64,000 bases of DNA from M3007 sp044350425 (GTDB lineage Bacteria; Bacteroidota; Bacteroidia; Chitinophagales; Saprospiraceae), in contig JBILHS010000014.1 of NCBI GenBank assembly GCA_044350425.1, positions 1-64,000 on the forward strand, written 5' to 3'. Positions 1 through 8,823 of the stretch are shown piece after piece; the stretch's first letter is position 1; each line of letters opens with the position of its first letter. A program made the position numbers and the translations under genes. The notes under the pieces were generated by a model. It made no database searches. It was given only the letters and a program-made list of their open reading frames with translations, and had not been told where the DNA came from.

Positions 1-42
1 ACCGTGGACCGTATACCGTGCACCGTCTACCGTTTACCGTCC
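1..42. repeat. Tandem heptad repeat ACCGTNN
   Basis: Six consecutive 7-base units of the form ACCGTNN fill the first 42 bases. They overlap the last codons and stop of the minus-strand gene that ends at 27. Other gene ends in this window carry one arm of a long inverted repeat at the same place, so this may be half of a larger hairpin whose other arm lies outside the window. No function can be assigned. Confidence 0.6.
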
Positions 43-644
43 ACAGCTTTCAGTACATCCGGTGGCATGATAGCACTAAAGAGTGCCTTTTGCTGTTCTC
101 CCTCAGGGCCTGGCTCACCGCGTTTGTCTTCGATCAGCGACCAGTTGGGCAGGGCCGGGTCTTTGAATGCGATGATTTCTTTGTTTCTCAGAGCGATGTT
201 CATGATGGATTCGCCTTCCATCTGCACATTTTTGGCTCCAAACTGTTCTTTCAATATCGGGATCAGGATCTTCTTAAAGTCCTCTTCTCCCTTGATGGTC
301 AGTCGCATGCTTCCGGAATACGCCACATAGGCCCAGTAATACTCCCCGGCCTTTTTGATCTTCGGCTTCTTTTTGGGATCATATTCAAATTGGGTCATTT
401 GAATACTCATGTATTCATTGTCCATAGACTTGATCATGCTCTCTTTCAAAGTATCAAAAGGGACGATCTCAAACATTTTGGCAGGCATATACCGCAGACT
501 GCTATCGAACTTAAGCTCCAGTGTATACCGTTTGTAATCCTGCAGATCCCGGGAAAGCGTGGCAGATAATTCCTGCTTGCTTTGCGCCTGAATATTTTGA
601 ATTATAAATAAAAATGCTGTACAAAAAAGAACTAAGTGTTTCAT
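27..644 (-). CDS. Secreted hypothetical protein, 205 aa
   Basis: The protein starts with a clear signal peptide (residues 1-20, ending in a QAQ-type site after the hydrophobic stretch), so it should be exported. The mature part is mixed charged and hydrophobic with no motif I recognise, and it holds lysine-rich and acidic segments near residues 90-115. The ATG at 644 is chosen because the signal peptide begins there. It lies 25 bases downstream of the end of the lipoprotein gene at 670 on the same strand, so co-transcription is possible. The stop codon sits inside the ACCGTNN repeats. Function unknown; the call as a real gene rests on the signal peptide and an uninterrupted frame. Confidence 0.7.
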   Translation of the reverse strand: MKHLVLFCTAFLFIIQNIQAQSKQELSATLSRDLQDYKRYTLELKFDSSLRYMPAKMFEIVPFDTLKESMIKSMDNEYMSIQMTQFEYDPKKKPKIKKAGEYYWAYVAYSGSMRLTIKGEEDFKKILIPILKEQFGAKNVQMEGESIMNIALRNKEIIAFKDPALPNWSLIEDKRGEPGPEGEQQKALFSAIMPPDVLKAVDGKR

Positions 645-669
645 TTTGAATGATTTGAGTGTTGAATTT

Positions 670-1119
670 CTAATATTTCACACAAAAGCTCCCTTTACTG
701 ATATTAGCATCTCCCGAAGCGGCCACAAATTCAAAAGTTCCTTTCAGGATCCTGGCGCTTGTATCGTGTACGGTGACATTCATATTTCCGGCTTCCGAGT
801 AATAAGTGCCTCCGCTTTTTGGATAGATATAGGCGCCATAATCCCATATGCCTGGGGTAAGTGTCAGATCATAATCGCCCGTTTTAATATCACAGGGCAA
901 GCCGAAGGTTATCATTCGGGTATCCCCATAATCGGCTTCTGCTGAAATGGAGATCTGTCCGCCTGTTCCGAATTTAAATCCTTTGACGGTCATAGCCTCC
1001 CACAAAAGACCATTTACATCTGCCTCCAGGAAATTGGTATCGCAGCTGGTATCGAGTTTTTCCTTACAGGCAAATCCGGTAAAGAGCAGCAAGCATAGAA
1101 TAAGCGACTTCAGTTTCAC
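670..1119 (-). CDS. Lipoprotein, 149 aa, DUF6252-like
   Basis: Residues 1-18 are a lipoprotein signal with a lipobox ending in FAC, so Cys18 should be lipidated and the protein anchored in a membrane. The body begins with a short segment around TNFLEADVNGLLWEA and continues as an apparent beta-rich domain, which resembles small Bacteroidota lipoproteins grouped under DUF6252. That family assignment is from memory of the pattern and is tentative. It lies between two other small exported proteins on the same strand (27-644 and 1224-1739). No ligand or role is evident. Confidence 0.7.
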   Translation of the reverse strand: MKLKSLILCLLLFTGFACKEKLDTSCDTNFLEADVNGLLWEAMTVKGFKFGTGGQISISAEADYGDTRMITFGLPCDIKTGDYDLTLTPGIWDYGAYIYPKSGGTYYSEAGNMNVTVHDTSARILKGTFEFVAASGDANISKGSFCVKY

Positions 1120-1223
1120 TTTTGATTTTTTTTATTGTTTTTGGGGTGTTTTTTTTTAGTTTTTGCCGCCGTACCTGGTGTTTTCACACCGCATGCTGCG
1201 TGGGTGGGCTATATCAATGCATT

Positions 1224-1739
1224 TCAATTTCGGATAAGGATATCGCCGTGCCCTCTTTTGATACAGACGCCCAGTAAAACCTCATAATACAGCCGGATGG
1301 TATCTTGTGGGAAATTCTCCGTTTGTATTTGAAAGTAGTTGAACCCTGGTGGCGGGTTTGTCAGGTCAAATTCCTTCAATACCTTAAAGTCTTCATCCAC
1401 CCAGCGGAAGTGCCAACTGGTCCCAAAAGGTGTTTTGAAGCCTGCTGTAAAGACCTCATTACAAGGATTTGGATAGAGGTACACGCCATCCAGACTATCT
1501 TCCTTCAGCAAACAAAAAAGCAATGTATTGGCCGGGAAAAGCGATTTTTCTTTGTCTGTCCAAACATCATCGAAACGCCAGTCGGTGGTATCCGTCTCTC
1601 CCAGCGTGGACCCGTTTTCATCCACTGTTGTGAGTCCGCTGAAATAAATGGGGGCGTCCGTGGGTGCGGCTTCCTGTTTACAGGCATTTTGGGAAAGCCA
1701 GCAAGTCAGTAGTAGTAGGCAGGGTACGAGGGTTTTCAT
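1224..1739 (-). CDS. Lipoprotein, 171 aa, unknown function
   Basis: The N-terminus (residues 1-20) is a hydrophobic signal ending in SQNAC, a plausible lipobox. The mature part has two regions: an acidic segment after DAPIYFSGL and a C-terminal part with alternating hydrophobic residues that looks like an immunoglobulin-like beta sandwich. I do not recognise a family. The ATG at 1739 directly precedes the signal. It is preceded on the strand by an inverted repeat (1771-1864) that separates it from the YegP-like gene. Likely a surface or periplasmic lipoprotein; nothing more can be supported. Confidence 0.65.
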   Translation of the reverse strand: MKTLVPCLLLLTCWLSQNACKQEAAPTDAPIYFSGLTTVDENGSTLGETDTTDWRFDDVWTDKEKSLFPANTLLFCLLKEDSLDGVYLYPNPCNEVFTAGFKTPFGTSWHFRWVDEDFKVLKEFDLTNPPPGFNYFQIQTENFPQDTIRLYYEVLLGVCIKRGHGDILIRN

Positions 1740-1770
1740 GTTTGAATTTTGGCTTTTCTACAATCAGGGT

Positions 1771-1864
1771 AGATGTTTGGACTTTAGACGTTGGACAAGC
1801 GCCCTAAAAAGCCGATAATCAAGCCTTTTGACAAACAAGTCCAACGTCTAACATCCAGAAGTCC
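1771..1864. repeat. Inverted repeat between lipoprotein and YegP-like gene
   Basis: The segment TTAGACGTTGGAC near 1784 is matched by its reverse complement GTCCAACGTCTAA near 1840, and the similarity continues outward with mismatches. The right side reaches to within about 14 bases of the stop of the YegP-like gene at 1878. The core resembles the dispersed repeat seen near 51850 and 59300. It could serve as a terminator for the YegP-like gene, but there is no T-run. Confidence 0.55.
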
Positions 1865-1877
1865 AGAATCCAGAAAT

Positions 1878-2213
1878 TTATGCCGCAGTTTCGTCTTCCA
1901 CGGTAGCATCCGGTGCATTGGTTTTCACCGATGCGATCCCATTTTCGCAACCTGTTTCGCTTTCGTACATCTGGCTGCTACCCACCACCTGACCATTGGT
2001 GGATTTCAGGTTGAAATAGAATTTGCCGTTGGCAGCTTCTTTGCGTTCGAAGCGTGCATCGTCGGCGGAGTTCTTACGCACAGATTCGATGCCATTGAGG
2101 CAGGATGCTTTGGCTGCGTAGCCTTCGCTGCTGAGGATCACCTGGTGGTTTCCGGCAAGCAGGTTGAATTGAAATTCGCCGTTTTTACGGGTGGAAATAA
2201 CAAATTTGCCCAT
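1878..2213 (-). CDS. YegP-family protein (two DUF1508 repeats), 111 aa
   Basis: The protein is two tandem copies of the roughly 50-residue DUF1508 unit: residues 1-50 (GKFVISTRKNGEFQFNLLAG) and 55-100 (NGKFYFNLKSTNGQVV). Each copy follows the pattern F-x-F-N-L-x-(A/S), then a serine-rich turn, then a C-x-N-G-I-x-S-V helix. E. coli YegP is of the same size and architecture and has no firmly known function. No signal peptide is present, so it is cytoplasmic. The tail after residue 100 is acidic and threonine-rich. The gene is single, downstream of nrdB by about 140 bases with no shared operon signal. Confidence 0.88.
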   Translation of the reverse strand: MGKFVISTRKNGEFQFNLLAGNHQVILSSEGYAAKASCLNGIESVRKNSADDARFERKEAANGKFYFNLKSTNGQVVGSSQMYESETGCENGIASVKTNAPDATVEDETAA

Positions 2214-2356
2214 GGTAAAATAAAAAAGTGTTTTGCTTTGCTTGATACGATCACCAAGCCCAAAGCGTAGTGAATGATTTTAGTGAGAACGCTCGTCGGC
2301 ATTTCATGGAATGAAAACCTGGAGCAGTTTGATTTTAATATTTTTAGAACCAGCGC

Positions 2357-3343
2357 TTAGAAATCAGCTTCCATGCTGAACATCTGATCCTCACGCTTGG
2401 TCATCAAACCGGCTTTTGCATAATCGCCCACCCGTTTCTCAAAGAAGTTGGTTTTGCCCTGGATCGAGATCATATCCATCCAGGAGAATGGGTTGGCGGT
2501 GCCGTAAGCTTTCTCACAACCCAGCGACATCAGCAGGCGGTCGGCTACAAACTCAATGTACTGGCCCATCATTTCGGCATTCATGCCAATGAGACTCACC
2601 GGCAAGGCGTCTGTCACAAATTCTTTCTCATACTCCACGGCTTCGGTGATGATCGCATGTACTTCAGCGGGATCGAGTTTATTTTCCAGCATGGAATAAA
2701 GCAGGCAGGCAAAATCGCAGTGCATGCCTTCGTCGCGACTGATCAGTTCGTTTGAAAAGGTGAGACCCGGCATGAGTCCGCGCTTTTTGAGCCAGTAAAT
2801 GGAGCAGAACGAGCCGCTAAAGAAGATGCCCTCCACTGCGGCGAAGGCGATCAGCCGGTGCGCAAAAGAAGGTGCATTGTCGATCCAGCGCAAGGCCCAC
2901 TGACCTTTTTTGGACACACATTCCAGGTTTTGAAGTGCGTTGAACAGGAAGTCTTTTTCCTTCGGATCCTTAATATAGGTATCGATCAGCAGGGAGTACA
3001 TTTCTGCATGGATGTTCTCAATGGCTACCTGAAAGCCATAAAAACAACGCGCCTCCGGAATCTGCACCTCCCGCATAAAGTTGATTACGAGGTTCTCATT
3101 CACGATGCCGTCGCTGGCTGCAAAAAAGGCCAACACGTGCTTGATGAACTTACGCTCGTTGTCCGTAAGCTTATGCTCCCAGTCATTGATGTCCTGCGTA
3201 AGATCCACTTCCTCGGCCGTCCAGAAGGAGGCCACGGACTTTTTATACCACTCCCAGATGGTACCATATTTGATTGGAAAAAGGACGAACCTATCCGGGT
3301 TTTCTGCGAGCATCGGCTCGTATTTATTGATTGTATCTACCAT
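2357..3343 (-). CDS. nrdB: Ribonucleotide reductase class I beta subunit
   Basis: This is the radical-generating small subunit that lets the alpha subunit reduce ribonucleoside diphosphates to deoxyribonucleotides. The 328-residue length fits the family. The diiron ligands and radical tyrosine are all visible: Asp78, Glu109 and His112, Tyr116, Glu171, Glu205 and His208, with the spacing known from mouse and E. coli R2. The C-terminus ends in MEADF-type residues, like the R2 tail that docks on R1. Presence of the tyrosine argues for class Ia rather than Ic. The partner nrdA is not adjacent in this window. The upstream gap holds DnaA-box-like sites (3586-3816), and E. coli nrdAB is DnaA-regulated, so similar control is possible. 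Confidence 0.97.
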   Translation of the reverse strand: MVDTINKYEPMLAENPDRFVLFPIKYGTIWEWYKKSVASFWTAEEVDLTQDINDWEHKLTDNERKFIKHVLAFFAASDGIVNENLVINFMREVQIPEARCFYGFQVAIENIHAEMYSLLIDTYIKDPKEKDFLFNALQNLECVSKKGQWALRWIDNAPSFAHRLIAFAAVEGIFFSGSFCSIYWLKKRGLMPGLTFSNELISRDEGMHCDFACLLYSMLENKLDPAEVHAIITEAVEYEKEFVTDALPVSLIGMNAEMMGQYIEFVADRLLMSLGCEKAYGTANPFSWMDMISIQGKTNFFEKRVGDYAKAGLMTKREDQMFSMEADF

Positions 3344-3585
3344 GGGTTGTTGCTATTGTGATTGGGTTTGACTACTATTTTAAACAAAAAAATTGAGCGA
3401 CACATTTCTACTCAAAGAAAGGCCGGAAAGCCTATTTTTTGAGATCAGACACTTTTTCAAACGGATAAAATCCAGTTGAAAAATATCGACATAAATGAAG
3501 GGATGCAACGAGAGGAAGGCGGAGTAATAAACGTGCCTAAAAGCAACAGCGAAAGTAGGGGGTTTTTGGCGTTTGCCAAAGATTA

Positions 3586-3816
3586 TTTTCCACATAATGT
3601 TTATAAGTTTTGCAAAGCATTGATTTACATTGGTTAATTTTTACAGGCATATTTCTCAACATTGTTGATAACTCAATGTGGATAATTTTAAAAGAAAAAA
3701 CCAAGCTGCCTGAATTTTGCAAAACCCGGCTTTATAACCCATTCATTTTGAAGCGCAAAGCAGGCGAGAAAAACTAATTTCAGGTCATTAACCCATTGTG
3801 GATTACCTGTTAATAA
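3586..3816. promoter_or_regulatory. Cluster of DnaA-box-like sites upstream of nrdB
   Basis: The gap 3344-3894 has no convincing gene. Within it are TTTTCCACA (plus, 3586-3594) and a perfect TTATCCACA (minus, 3677-3685). Three one-mismatch relatives lie on the minus strand: TTATCAACA at 3663-3671, TAATCCACA at 3797-3805 and TTATTAACA at 3808-3816. The surroundings are AT-rich. The cluster could be DnaA-dependent control of nrdB or part of a replication origin. Both are inferences. Confidence 0.5.
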
Positions 3817-3831
3817 GAAAGTGTTCAACTG

Positions 3832-3839
3832 TATCTTTG
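3832..3839 (+). promoter_or_regulatory. Candidate -7 element for the esterase gene
   Basis: TATCTTTG matches the Bacteroidota -7 consensus TAnnTTTG and lies 55 bases before the ATG at 3895. No good TTTG-type -33 element is seen at the usual distance, so the assignment is provisional. Confidence 0.4.
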
Positions 3840-3894
3840 TCAAACAAAACCCGTCTGTAGTTCCAAACAAGTTTTCAAGCACCCGATCTCTGCA

Positions 3895-5349
3895 ATGCAA
3901 AAAACACACACCTTTCTGATCTGGCTGTTTTTCAGCGCCAGCCTGGCTGCACAAGCTCCTTACACCGCCAAACAATATGGTTTTCGGGTAGAGAAAGACC
4001 TGGAATACGGCATCGCCCTCAACTATGCCGGCATCCCCACCTCGCTTACCCTGGATCTGTACAAACCCATCGGCGACGACAACCCGCAGCGGCCCCTCAT
4101 GGTGTTGGTACATGGGGGCTCCTGGATCTCGGGCTGTAAAGAAGGCGAGGCTGTTTTTGCCGAAGAACTGGTGCAACGCGGCTATACGGTCGCTTCCATC
4201 AACTACCGCAAAGGCTGGCACAAAGCCGGCTACGTGGCAAATCCCAGCCCGACCGCCCTGGATTACCCCAGCAACTGTCTTTATGCCGCTGACTCTATGG
4301 AACTCATCCGGGCCATCTACCGGGGACAACAGGACGTCAAAGGGGCCATCCGCTGGCTGAAGGCCCGATCCATTCAGGATTCTACCTGCAACCAGAGGGT
4401 CATGGTGGGCGGACAAAGCGCCGGTGCCTTCCTGGCCGTGGCCGCGGGACTGATCGACCGCCCGGAAGAAAAACCCGGCGCCTGCTTCGCACTTCCGAAT
4501 GCCCCTACCCCGGCAGCCAATGTGACCAACTGCTATGATCAAAACTGCGTGACCCAGATCATCACCCCCAGCGGCACAGCCCTGGAGCGCCCCGACCTGG
4601 GCCCGATCGGTGGCACGCTCAACCTCAATGGATACAACGATAACGTGATCGGCATCGCCAGTTTTTTCGGCGGGGCGCCTTACGATGCCCTGACAGACAG
4701 CTGGCTGCAGGGACCCGACACGCCCGCCATGTACCTCTACCACCAGACCTGCGACGGGATCGTGCCTTTTGGTTACGAACAACCGATGGTCACGCTTTCG
4801 GCTTATTGCAACCTTGGCTATACGCCCTGGCACACCAATTACATGCACACCTTTGGCAACGGCGCCATTGCTGCTGCCTTGCAGGCCATGCCCGAGCCGC
4901 CGCCTTATACCACTGATTTTCTGGCCTGCGATCCATTCAACCCGGCCCTGGCTTTGTTTGAATGCGTGCGCTATGCCAACAACGGTTCTTATCATTATGC
5001 GCACAATCCACCGGAGCGGGCGCAAAAACTGGCTGCGTTTTTGAGTCCCATCATTTCGGGGACAAGTTGTTTCTCGGTCTCGGCCAAAGAACCTGCCTCC
5101 GTGCTTCAGGGCCTGGTATCGCCTAATCCTTTTGGGCAGCAATTATCGGTCTACCTCGCGGAAGCCACTGAAGGCAAGGCCCTTATTTCGCTCAGCGACA
5201 TTTCCGGCAAGACCGTCTGGTCTGTTACTAAGGAATTACGCGCCGGAGAGAATTTATTGCTGGAACAGAATCCTTTGCCGGCAGGGTTTTATGCGCTGCA
5301 AATTAGATCTAAAGCGGGGGTTGGGGTTTGGAAGTTGGTGAAGGAGTGA
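3895..5349 (+). CDS. Secreted alpha/beta-hydrolase esterase with T9SS sorting domain
   Basis: A 484-residue exported hydrolase. Residues 1-20 are a signal peptide. The catalytic domain shows the oxyanion motif HGGSW at 73-77, the nucleophile elbow GQSAG with Ser175, a likely acid near Asp286 (TCDGIVPFG) and a late histidine around residue 365. This is the carboxylesterase/BD-FAE-like layout. The last 80 residues (PNPFGQQLSV onward, ending WKLVKE) form a type A C-terminal sorting domain for the type IX secretion system, so the enzyme should be released or attached at the cell surface. Several cysteine pairs fit an extracellular location. The substrate is unknown; acetylated or feruloylated polysaccharide is a reasonable guess only. 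Confidence 0.88.
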   Translation: MQKTHTFLIWLFFSASLAAQAPYTAKQYGFRVEKDLEYGIALNYAGIPTSLTLDLYKPIGDDNPQRPLMVLVHGGSWISGCKEGEAVFAEELVQRGYTVASINYRKGWHKAGYVANPSPTALDYPSNCLYAADSMELIRAIYRGQQDVKGAIRWLKARSIQDSTCNQRVMVGGQSAGAFLAVAAGLIDRPEEKPGACFALPNAPTPAANVTNCYDQNCVTQIITPSGTALERPDLGPIGGTLNLNGYNDNVIGIASFFGGAPYDALTDSWLQGPDTPAMYLYHQTCDGIVPFGYEQPMVTLSAYCNLGYTPWHTNYMHTFGNGAIAAALQAMPEPPPYTTDFLACDPFNPALALFECVRYANNGSYHYAHNPPERAQKLAAFLSPIISGTSCFSVSAKEPASVLQGLVSPNPFGQQLSVYLAEATEGKALISLSDISGKTVWSVTKELRAGENLLLEQNPLPAGFYALQIRSKAGVGVWKLVKE

Positions 5350-5383
5350 GGATTGGGCTCGTGTGACCCGGGCGATTAGAATT

Positions 5384-5450
5384 GAACCACAAAAGGACAC
5401 AAAAAACCGAAACGTGTACCTTTTGTGTTCGTTTGTGCCTTTTGTGGTTC
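5384..5450. repeat. Inverted repeat of the CACAAAAGGCACAAA family
   Basis: GAACCACAAAAGG at 5384 is matched by CCTTTTGTGGTTC ending at 5450, with further imperfect pairing inside. It follows the esterase stop by 35 bases and could act as a terminator. A related hairpin with the same CACAAAAGGCACAAA core is at 43826-43911. Confidence 0.65.
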
Positions 5451-5552
5451 GTGTTTGTCGCATCCGGGGCAAAAACTGATTTAGGAAAACCACCCATTTT
5501 TAAATCGGCTATACTTGTGGGGAATTTTCCTTTAGCTCTGACAAGTCTCCCG

Positions 5553-6503
5553 ATGAATAAATTTTACCTGCCACTTTTTGCCCTGTTTCTGTTTTGCCAA
5601 AACCTGAAGGCTCAGGTGGATACTGTGCCGCCGGTGTTGGTGTGCAAGCAATTACCATCCATCAATTTAGCCCCACAGTGTTACACTACGCTTTGGACAA
5701 CAGACATGGTTGATTCCGTGTACGATGACTCACAACCCGTTCAGTTGGGCATACGAAAACGTTGTACCGGCTCCGGGTTCTCACAGCAAAACCATATTAA
5801 GTTCACCTCCAATGAGTATGGTGCCCAACCGATTGAAGTTTGGGCTAAGGATAACAGTGGGAACACCTCCGTCTGTTTTACGACCGTTCTCGTTGGGGAT
5901 TCTAACGGGAATTGCGACCCAGGCTTTACCATGCGTTTTGAAACACCCTTAGAAGCTGGAATAGACAGTATTTTTATTGATGTGAAGGGGAGTAATTGCC
6001 TGCTGGACTCTTTTGAGTATCAATTATTCGCTTACAATCAGGAGTCGTTCCCTCCTTTTTTACAAGGCATTTATTCTGAATTCAGTTCTGTATCGCGAGC
6101 GGTGGGCTCCAACTTTACGGTGACTCCCGTTAAAAACAACAGGCCCCTGAATGGATTAAGCACGTACGATCTGGCCCTGATCTCTAAACATATACTCGGC
6201 ATCGAGCCCTTAGATTCTCCCTATAAGATCATTGCTGCTGATGCGAATCAGGATGGGGCAGTGACCACCTTTGATATCATCATTTTGAGAAGGTTGATCC
6301 TTGGTTTGAGTAATACATTGCCCAATGGCAAATCCTGGCGCTTCGTTCCCTATGAATATGTTTTCCCTAATCCGAACAACCCATTCTACCCACCTTTCCC
6401 TGAAAAAGCGGTTGTACCCAATACTGCTGATCCGGCTCCCGCTGATTTTACGTTCAAAGGGGTGAAAATCGGGGATGTGAATTTTTCGGCGGATCCGAAA
6501 TGA
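5553..6503 (+). CDS. Secreted protein with dockerin-like C-terminal segment, 316 aa
   Basis: The ATG at 5553 is preferred over an in-frame ATG at 5382 because a signal peptide starts there (MNKFYLPLFALFLFCQNLKAQ), and the upstream codons run through the hairpin at 5384-5450. The middle part is beta-rich with paired cysteines. The C-terminal 120 residues contain two dockerin-like calcium loops, around STYDLALISKHILG and DANQDGAVTTFDIIILRRL, followed by a GKSWRFVP segment. That combination is common at the end of secreted proteins of Saprospiria-type bacteria. A true cellulosome role is unlikely. The length suggests a truncated or minimal version of those usually larger proteins. It is probably cell-surface or adhesive, function unknown. 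Confidence 0.78.
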   Translation: MNKFYLPLFALFLFCQNLKAQVDTVPPVLVCKQLPSINLAPQCYTTLWTTDMVDSVYDDSQPVQLGIRKRCTGSGFSQQNHIKFTSNEYGAQPIEVWAKDNSGNTSVCFTTVLVGDSNGNCDPGFTMRFETPLEAGIDSIFIDVKGSNCLLDSFEYQLFAYNQESFPPFLQGIYSEFSSVSRAVGSNFTVTPVKNNRPLNGLSTYDLALISKHILGIEPLDSPYKIIAADANQDGAVTTFDIIILRRLILGLSNTLPNGKSWRFVPYEYVFPNPNNPFYPPFPEKAVVPNTADPAPADFTFKGVKIGDVNFSADPK

Positions 6504-6630
6504 GGCTTAGTGGGGGTGCAACTTGGAGCCCCCCCACGCAAAGCCCCCAGATTTTTCCATTAAAGAATATATCGCATTTCGGGTAATTGAAACCTATAAC
6601 ACCAAACCCATCTCACCCCAATCACCAGTT

Positions 6631-8424
6631 CTAGAAACACCATCCCCCAGCCTTCCGCATCACCTCAGCCACCAACCGGCGTTTCACTTTCACATTCACG
6701 GCTGGATATTTGGCAAAACGCTTTACCCCCATCAGGAAGGTTTTAAGCAGGTCGCCTTCGGCAAAAGAAGCCAGAGCATCGGTTGCATTTCTGGACATAC
6801 GGGCCGTAGCATCGTGGATAAAGACCTGAAGCATAGCGTCGTACACTTCCTGCGGATGTTCTTTTTCCATGCCGGACAATTTCCGAACCCGGAGCAACAT
6901 GGACTCTGCGGCATAGAGGTCGATGAACATATCGGCGGTGTTCATCAGGATCTCCTGTTCTTCCTTGAGGTTGAGTTTGCCGTCCATCTGCATTTTGGCG
7001 GCGCCACCGGCTACCATGAGGATGATCTTTTTGAAGTCTGAAACAGCTTTGATCTCTTCGGCGTAAGGACCTTCGAGACGTTCCATCGAAGGCATGGAAG
7101 TAAGTTCCTTTTGTACGGCCCAAGCTGGCCCTACGATATCCAGTTGACCTTTGAGGGCCCGTTTAAACAATTGATCCACCATCAGCATCCGGTTGATCTC
7201 ATTGGTGCCTTCGTAAATACGATTGATACGGCTGTCGCGGTAGGCCCGGGCGGCAGGGTATTCTTCGCTGAAACCGATCCCGCCGTGGATCTGGACGTTC
7301 TCATCGGTGCAGTAATCGGTCACTTCCGAACCAAATACCTTCAAAATGGAGCACTCAATGGCGTATTCCTCGGCAGATTCCAGCGTGGCCTGACCGAAAG
7401 ATTTGCCCTCGGCCGACTCTTCCGCTTTTTTGTCCTGCATACATTGTGACGTGCGGTAAGCAGCACTTTCTGCGGCAAAATTGCGGATCGCCATTTCGGC
7501 CAGTTTGTACTGAATGGCACCAAAATTGCCGATCGCTTGTCCAAATTGTACGCGTTCGTTGGCGTAAGCCGTGGCCATATTGATCACTTCTTTGTTGCCA
7601 CCAATGCACATGACCCCGAGTTTGAAACGGCCAATATTGAGTGCGTTGAACGCAATAAGGTGGCCTTTACCAATTTCGCCCAGCACGTTTTCGGCAGGCA
7701 CTTTTACGTTTTCAAAAAACACCTGACGGGTAGAAGAACCTTTGATGCCCAGCTTGTCTTCTTCTGCGCCCAGGGTGATACCTGCGGTATGTGCATCGAC
7801 AATAAATCCGGTAAATTTCTCTCCACCGATTTTGGCAAATACAATGAAAAGGTCGGCCCAACCTGCGTTGGAAATCCACATTTTCTGGCCATTGACCACA
7901 TAATGGGAACCATCGGCACTGAGATCAGCGCGGGTTTTGGCATTCAACGCATCTGAACCAGAACCTGGTTCCGTAAGGCAATAAGCTGCTTTCAGGTCTC
8001 CCGTAATCAGGCTGGGCAGGTATTTTTCTTTTTGTGTATCGGTGCCAAAATAAAGGATCGGCAACATCCCGATACCCGTATGTGCGGCAAAAGGAACACT
8101 GAAAGAACCCATCGGACCAAAAACATCCGAAATGACTGTATTGGTATTGGTGTCTAACTCCGTACCACCATAGATTGCAGGCATGTGTGCGCCCAGCAAA
8201 CCCAGATCGCCCATCTTTTTGATCAGGGACGGAGCAAGCCCTGGCTCCTGTTTTTCGATTTTAGGGCGGTTGGGCACGATCTCGTTGTTCAGGAAATCAA
8301 TGGCCATTTGCTTGACCATGAGCTGCTCTTCATTCAGCTCCTCCGGAATGAATACATCTTCAGGGCGGCTGTCGCGGATGAGAAACTCACCGCCTTTGAG
8401 AATATTGGACGTTGCTACTGACAT
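6631..8424 (-). CDS. Acyl-CoA dehydrogenase, long (VLCAD-like) form, 597 aa
   Basis: FAD-dependent enzyme for the first step of fatty acid beta-oxidation. The standard core covers about residues 30-430: an N-terminal helical domain, the middle beta domain with AYCLTEPGSGSDA and WISNAG, and the C-terminal helical domain with the catalytic glutamate Glu405 in IYEGTNEINR. About 160 further residues follow, as in the very-long-chain/ACAD9-type enzymes that act as dimers at the membrane. No export signal is present. It stands alone between convergent and divergent neighbours. The start is followed by SVATSNILKGGEF, typical for Bacteroidota members of this group. Chain-length preference is inferred from architecture only. 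Confidence 0.93.
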   Translation of the reverse strand: MSVATSNILKGGEFLIRDSRPEDVFIPEELNEEQLMVKQMAIDFLNNEIVPNRPKIEKQEPGLAPSLIKKMGDLGLLGAHMPAIYGGTELDTNTNTVISDVFGPMGSFSVPFAAHTGIGMLPILYFGTDTQKEKYLPSLITGDLKAAYCLTEPGSGSDALNAKTRADLSADGSHYVVNGQKMWISNAGWADLFIVFAKIGGEKFTGFIVDAHTAGITLGAEEDKLGIKGSSTRQVFFENVKVPAENVLGEIGKGHLIAFNALNIGRFKLGVMCIGGNKEVINMATAYANERVQFGQAIGNFGAIQYKLAEMAIRNFAAESAAYRTSQCMQDKKAEESAEGKSFGQATLESAEEYAIECSILKVFGSEVTDYCTDENVQIHGGIGFSEEYPAARAYRDSRINRIYEGTNEINRMLMVDQLFKRALKGQLDIVGPAWAVQKELTSMPSMERLEGPYAEEIKAVSDFKKIILMVAGGAAKMQMDGKLNLKEEQEILMNTADMFIDLYAAESMLLRVRKLSGMEKEHPQEVYDAMLQVFIHDATARMSRNATDALASFAEGDLLKTFLMGVKRFAKYPAVNVKVKRRLVAEVMRKAGGWCF

Positions 8425-8628
8425 GATAATGAGTGAGTGGGTGAATGAATGAATGAGTGAGTGAACCCGCCAAATAACTGAAATAAGTGCATTGAGATCG
8501 CGAAAACCTCATTTAGCGAATTTTCGTTACAAAGGTATTTTTTTTAATTGATACTTCCATGCAAACCGTTTGTGATTTTTTAAAACCAAATATTTTTGAT
8601 CTACAAGGTTCATTCCGTACTCCTGACA

Positions 8629-8823
8629 TTTAATTCTACTTTGGCACTTTAGCCGCAGAGCGGCTTAACGTCGGTAGTAGTTTTCAATGAAAAGTCGATA
8701 AGGTGCAGCGCACCGGAACATTTCGCCATGAGTTACGGTGCGCTGCACCTCCGAACCGATGTTATTATCCCATTTCTACCGACGTTAGGCCGCTCTGCGG
8801 CTAAAGTGACAAAGTAAAATTAA
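8629..8823. repeat. 195-base nested hairpin element
   Basis: The outer arms (8629-8677 and 8776-8823) match in about 45 of 48 positions and share the core TTTAGCCGCAGAGCGGC. An inner perfect 15-base inverted repeat (8701-8715 and 8736-8750, AGGTGCAGCGCACCG and its complement) sits in the loop. The gap 8425-8972 contains no gene. Besides this element it has a short GAATGA/GAGTGA microsatellite at about 8430-8465, immediately upstream of the acyl-CoA dehydrogenase start. The structure suggests a MITE-like element or a structured RNA. Confidence 0.7.

Noticed and set aside
3380..3722. Two short minus-strand frames in the nrdB upstream gap
   Set aside because: They overlap each other, lack a signal or domain and run through AT-rich sequence with DnaA-box-like sites.
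3688..5142. Minus-strand frame of 484 codons opposite the esterase gene
   Set aside because: It is the antisense shadow of a GC-rich plus-strand gene with clear catalytic motifs, a signal peptide and a sorting domain. The shadow has no recognisable domain and a composition typical of antisense frames.
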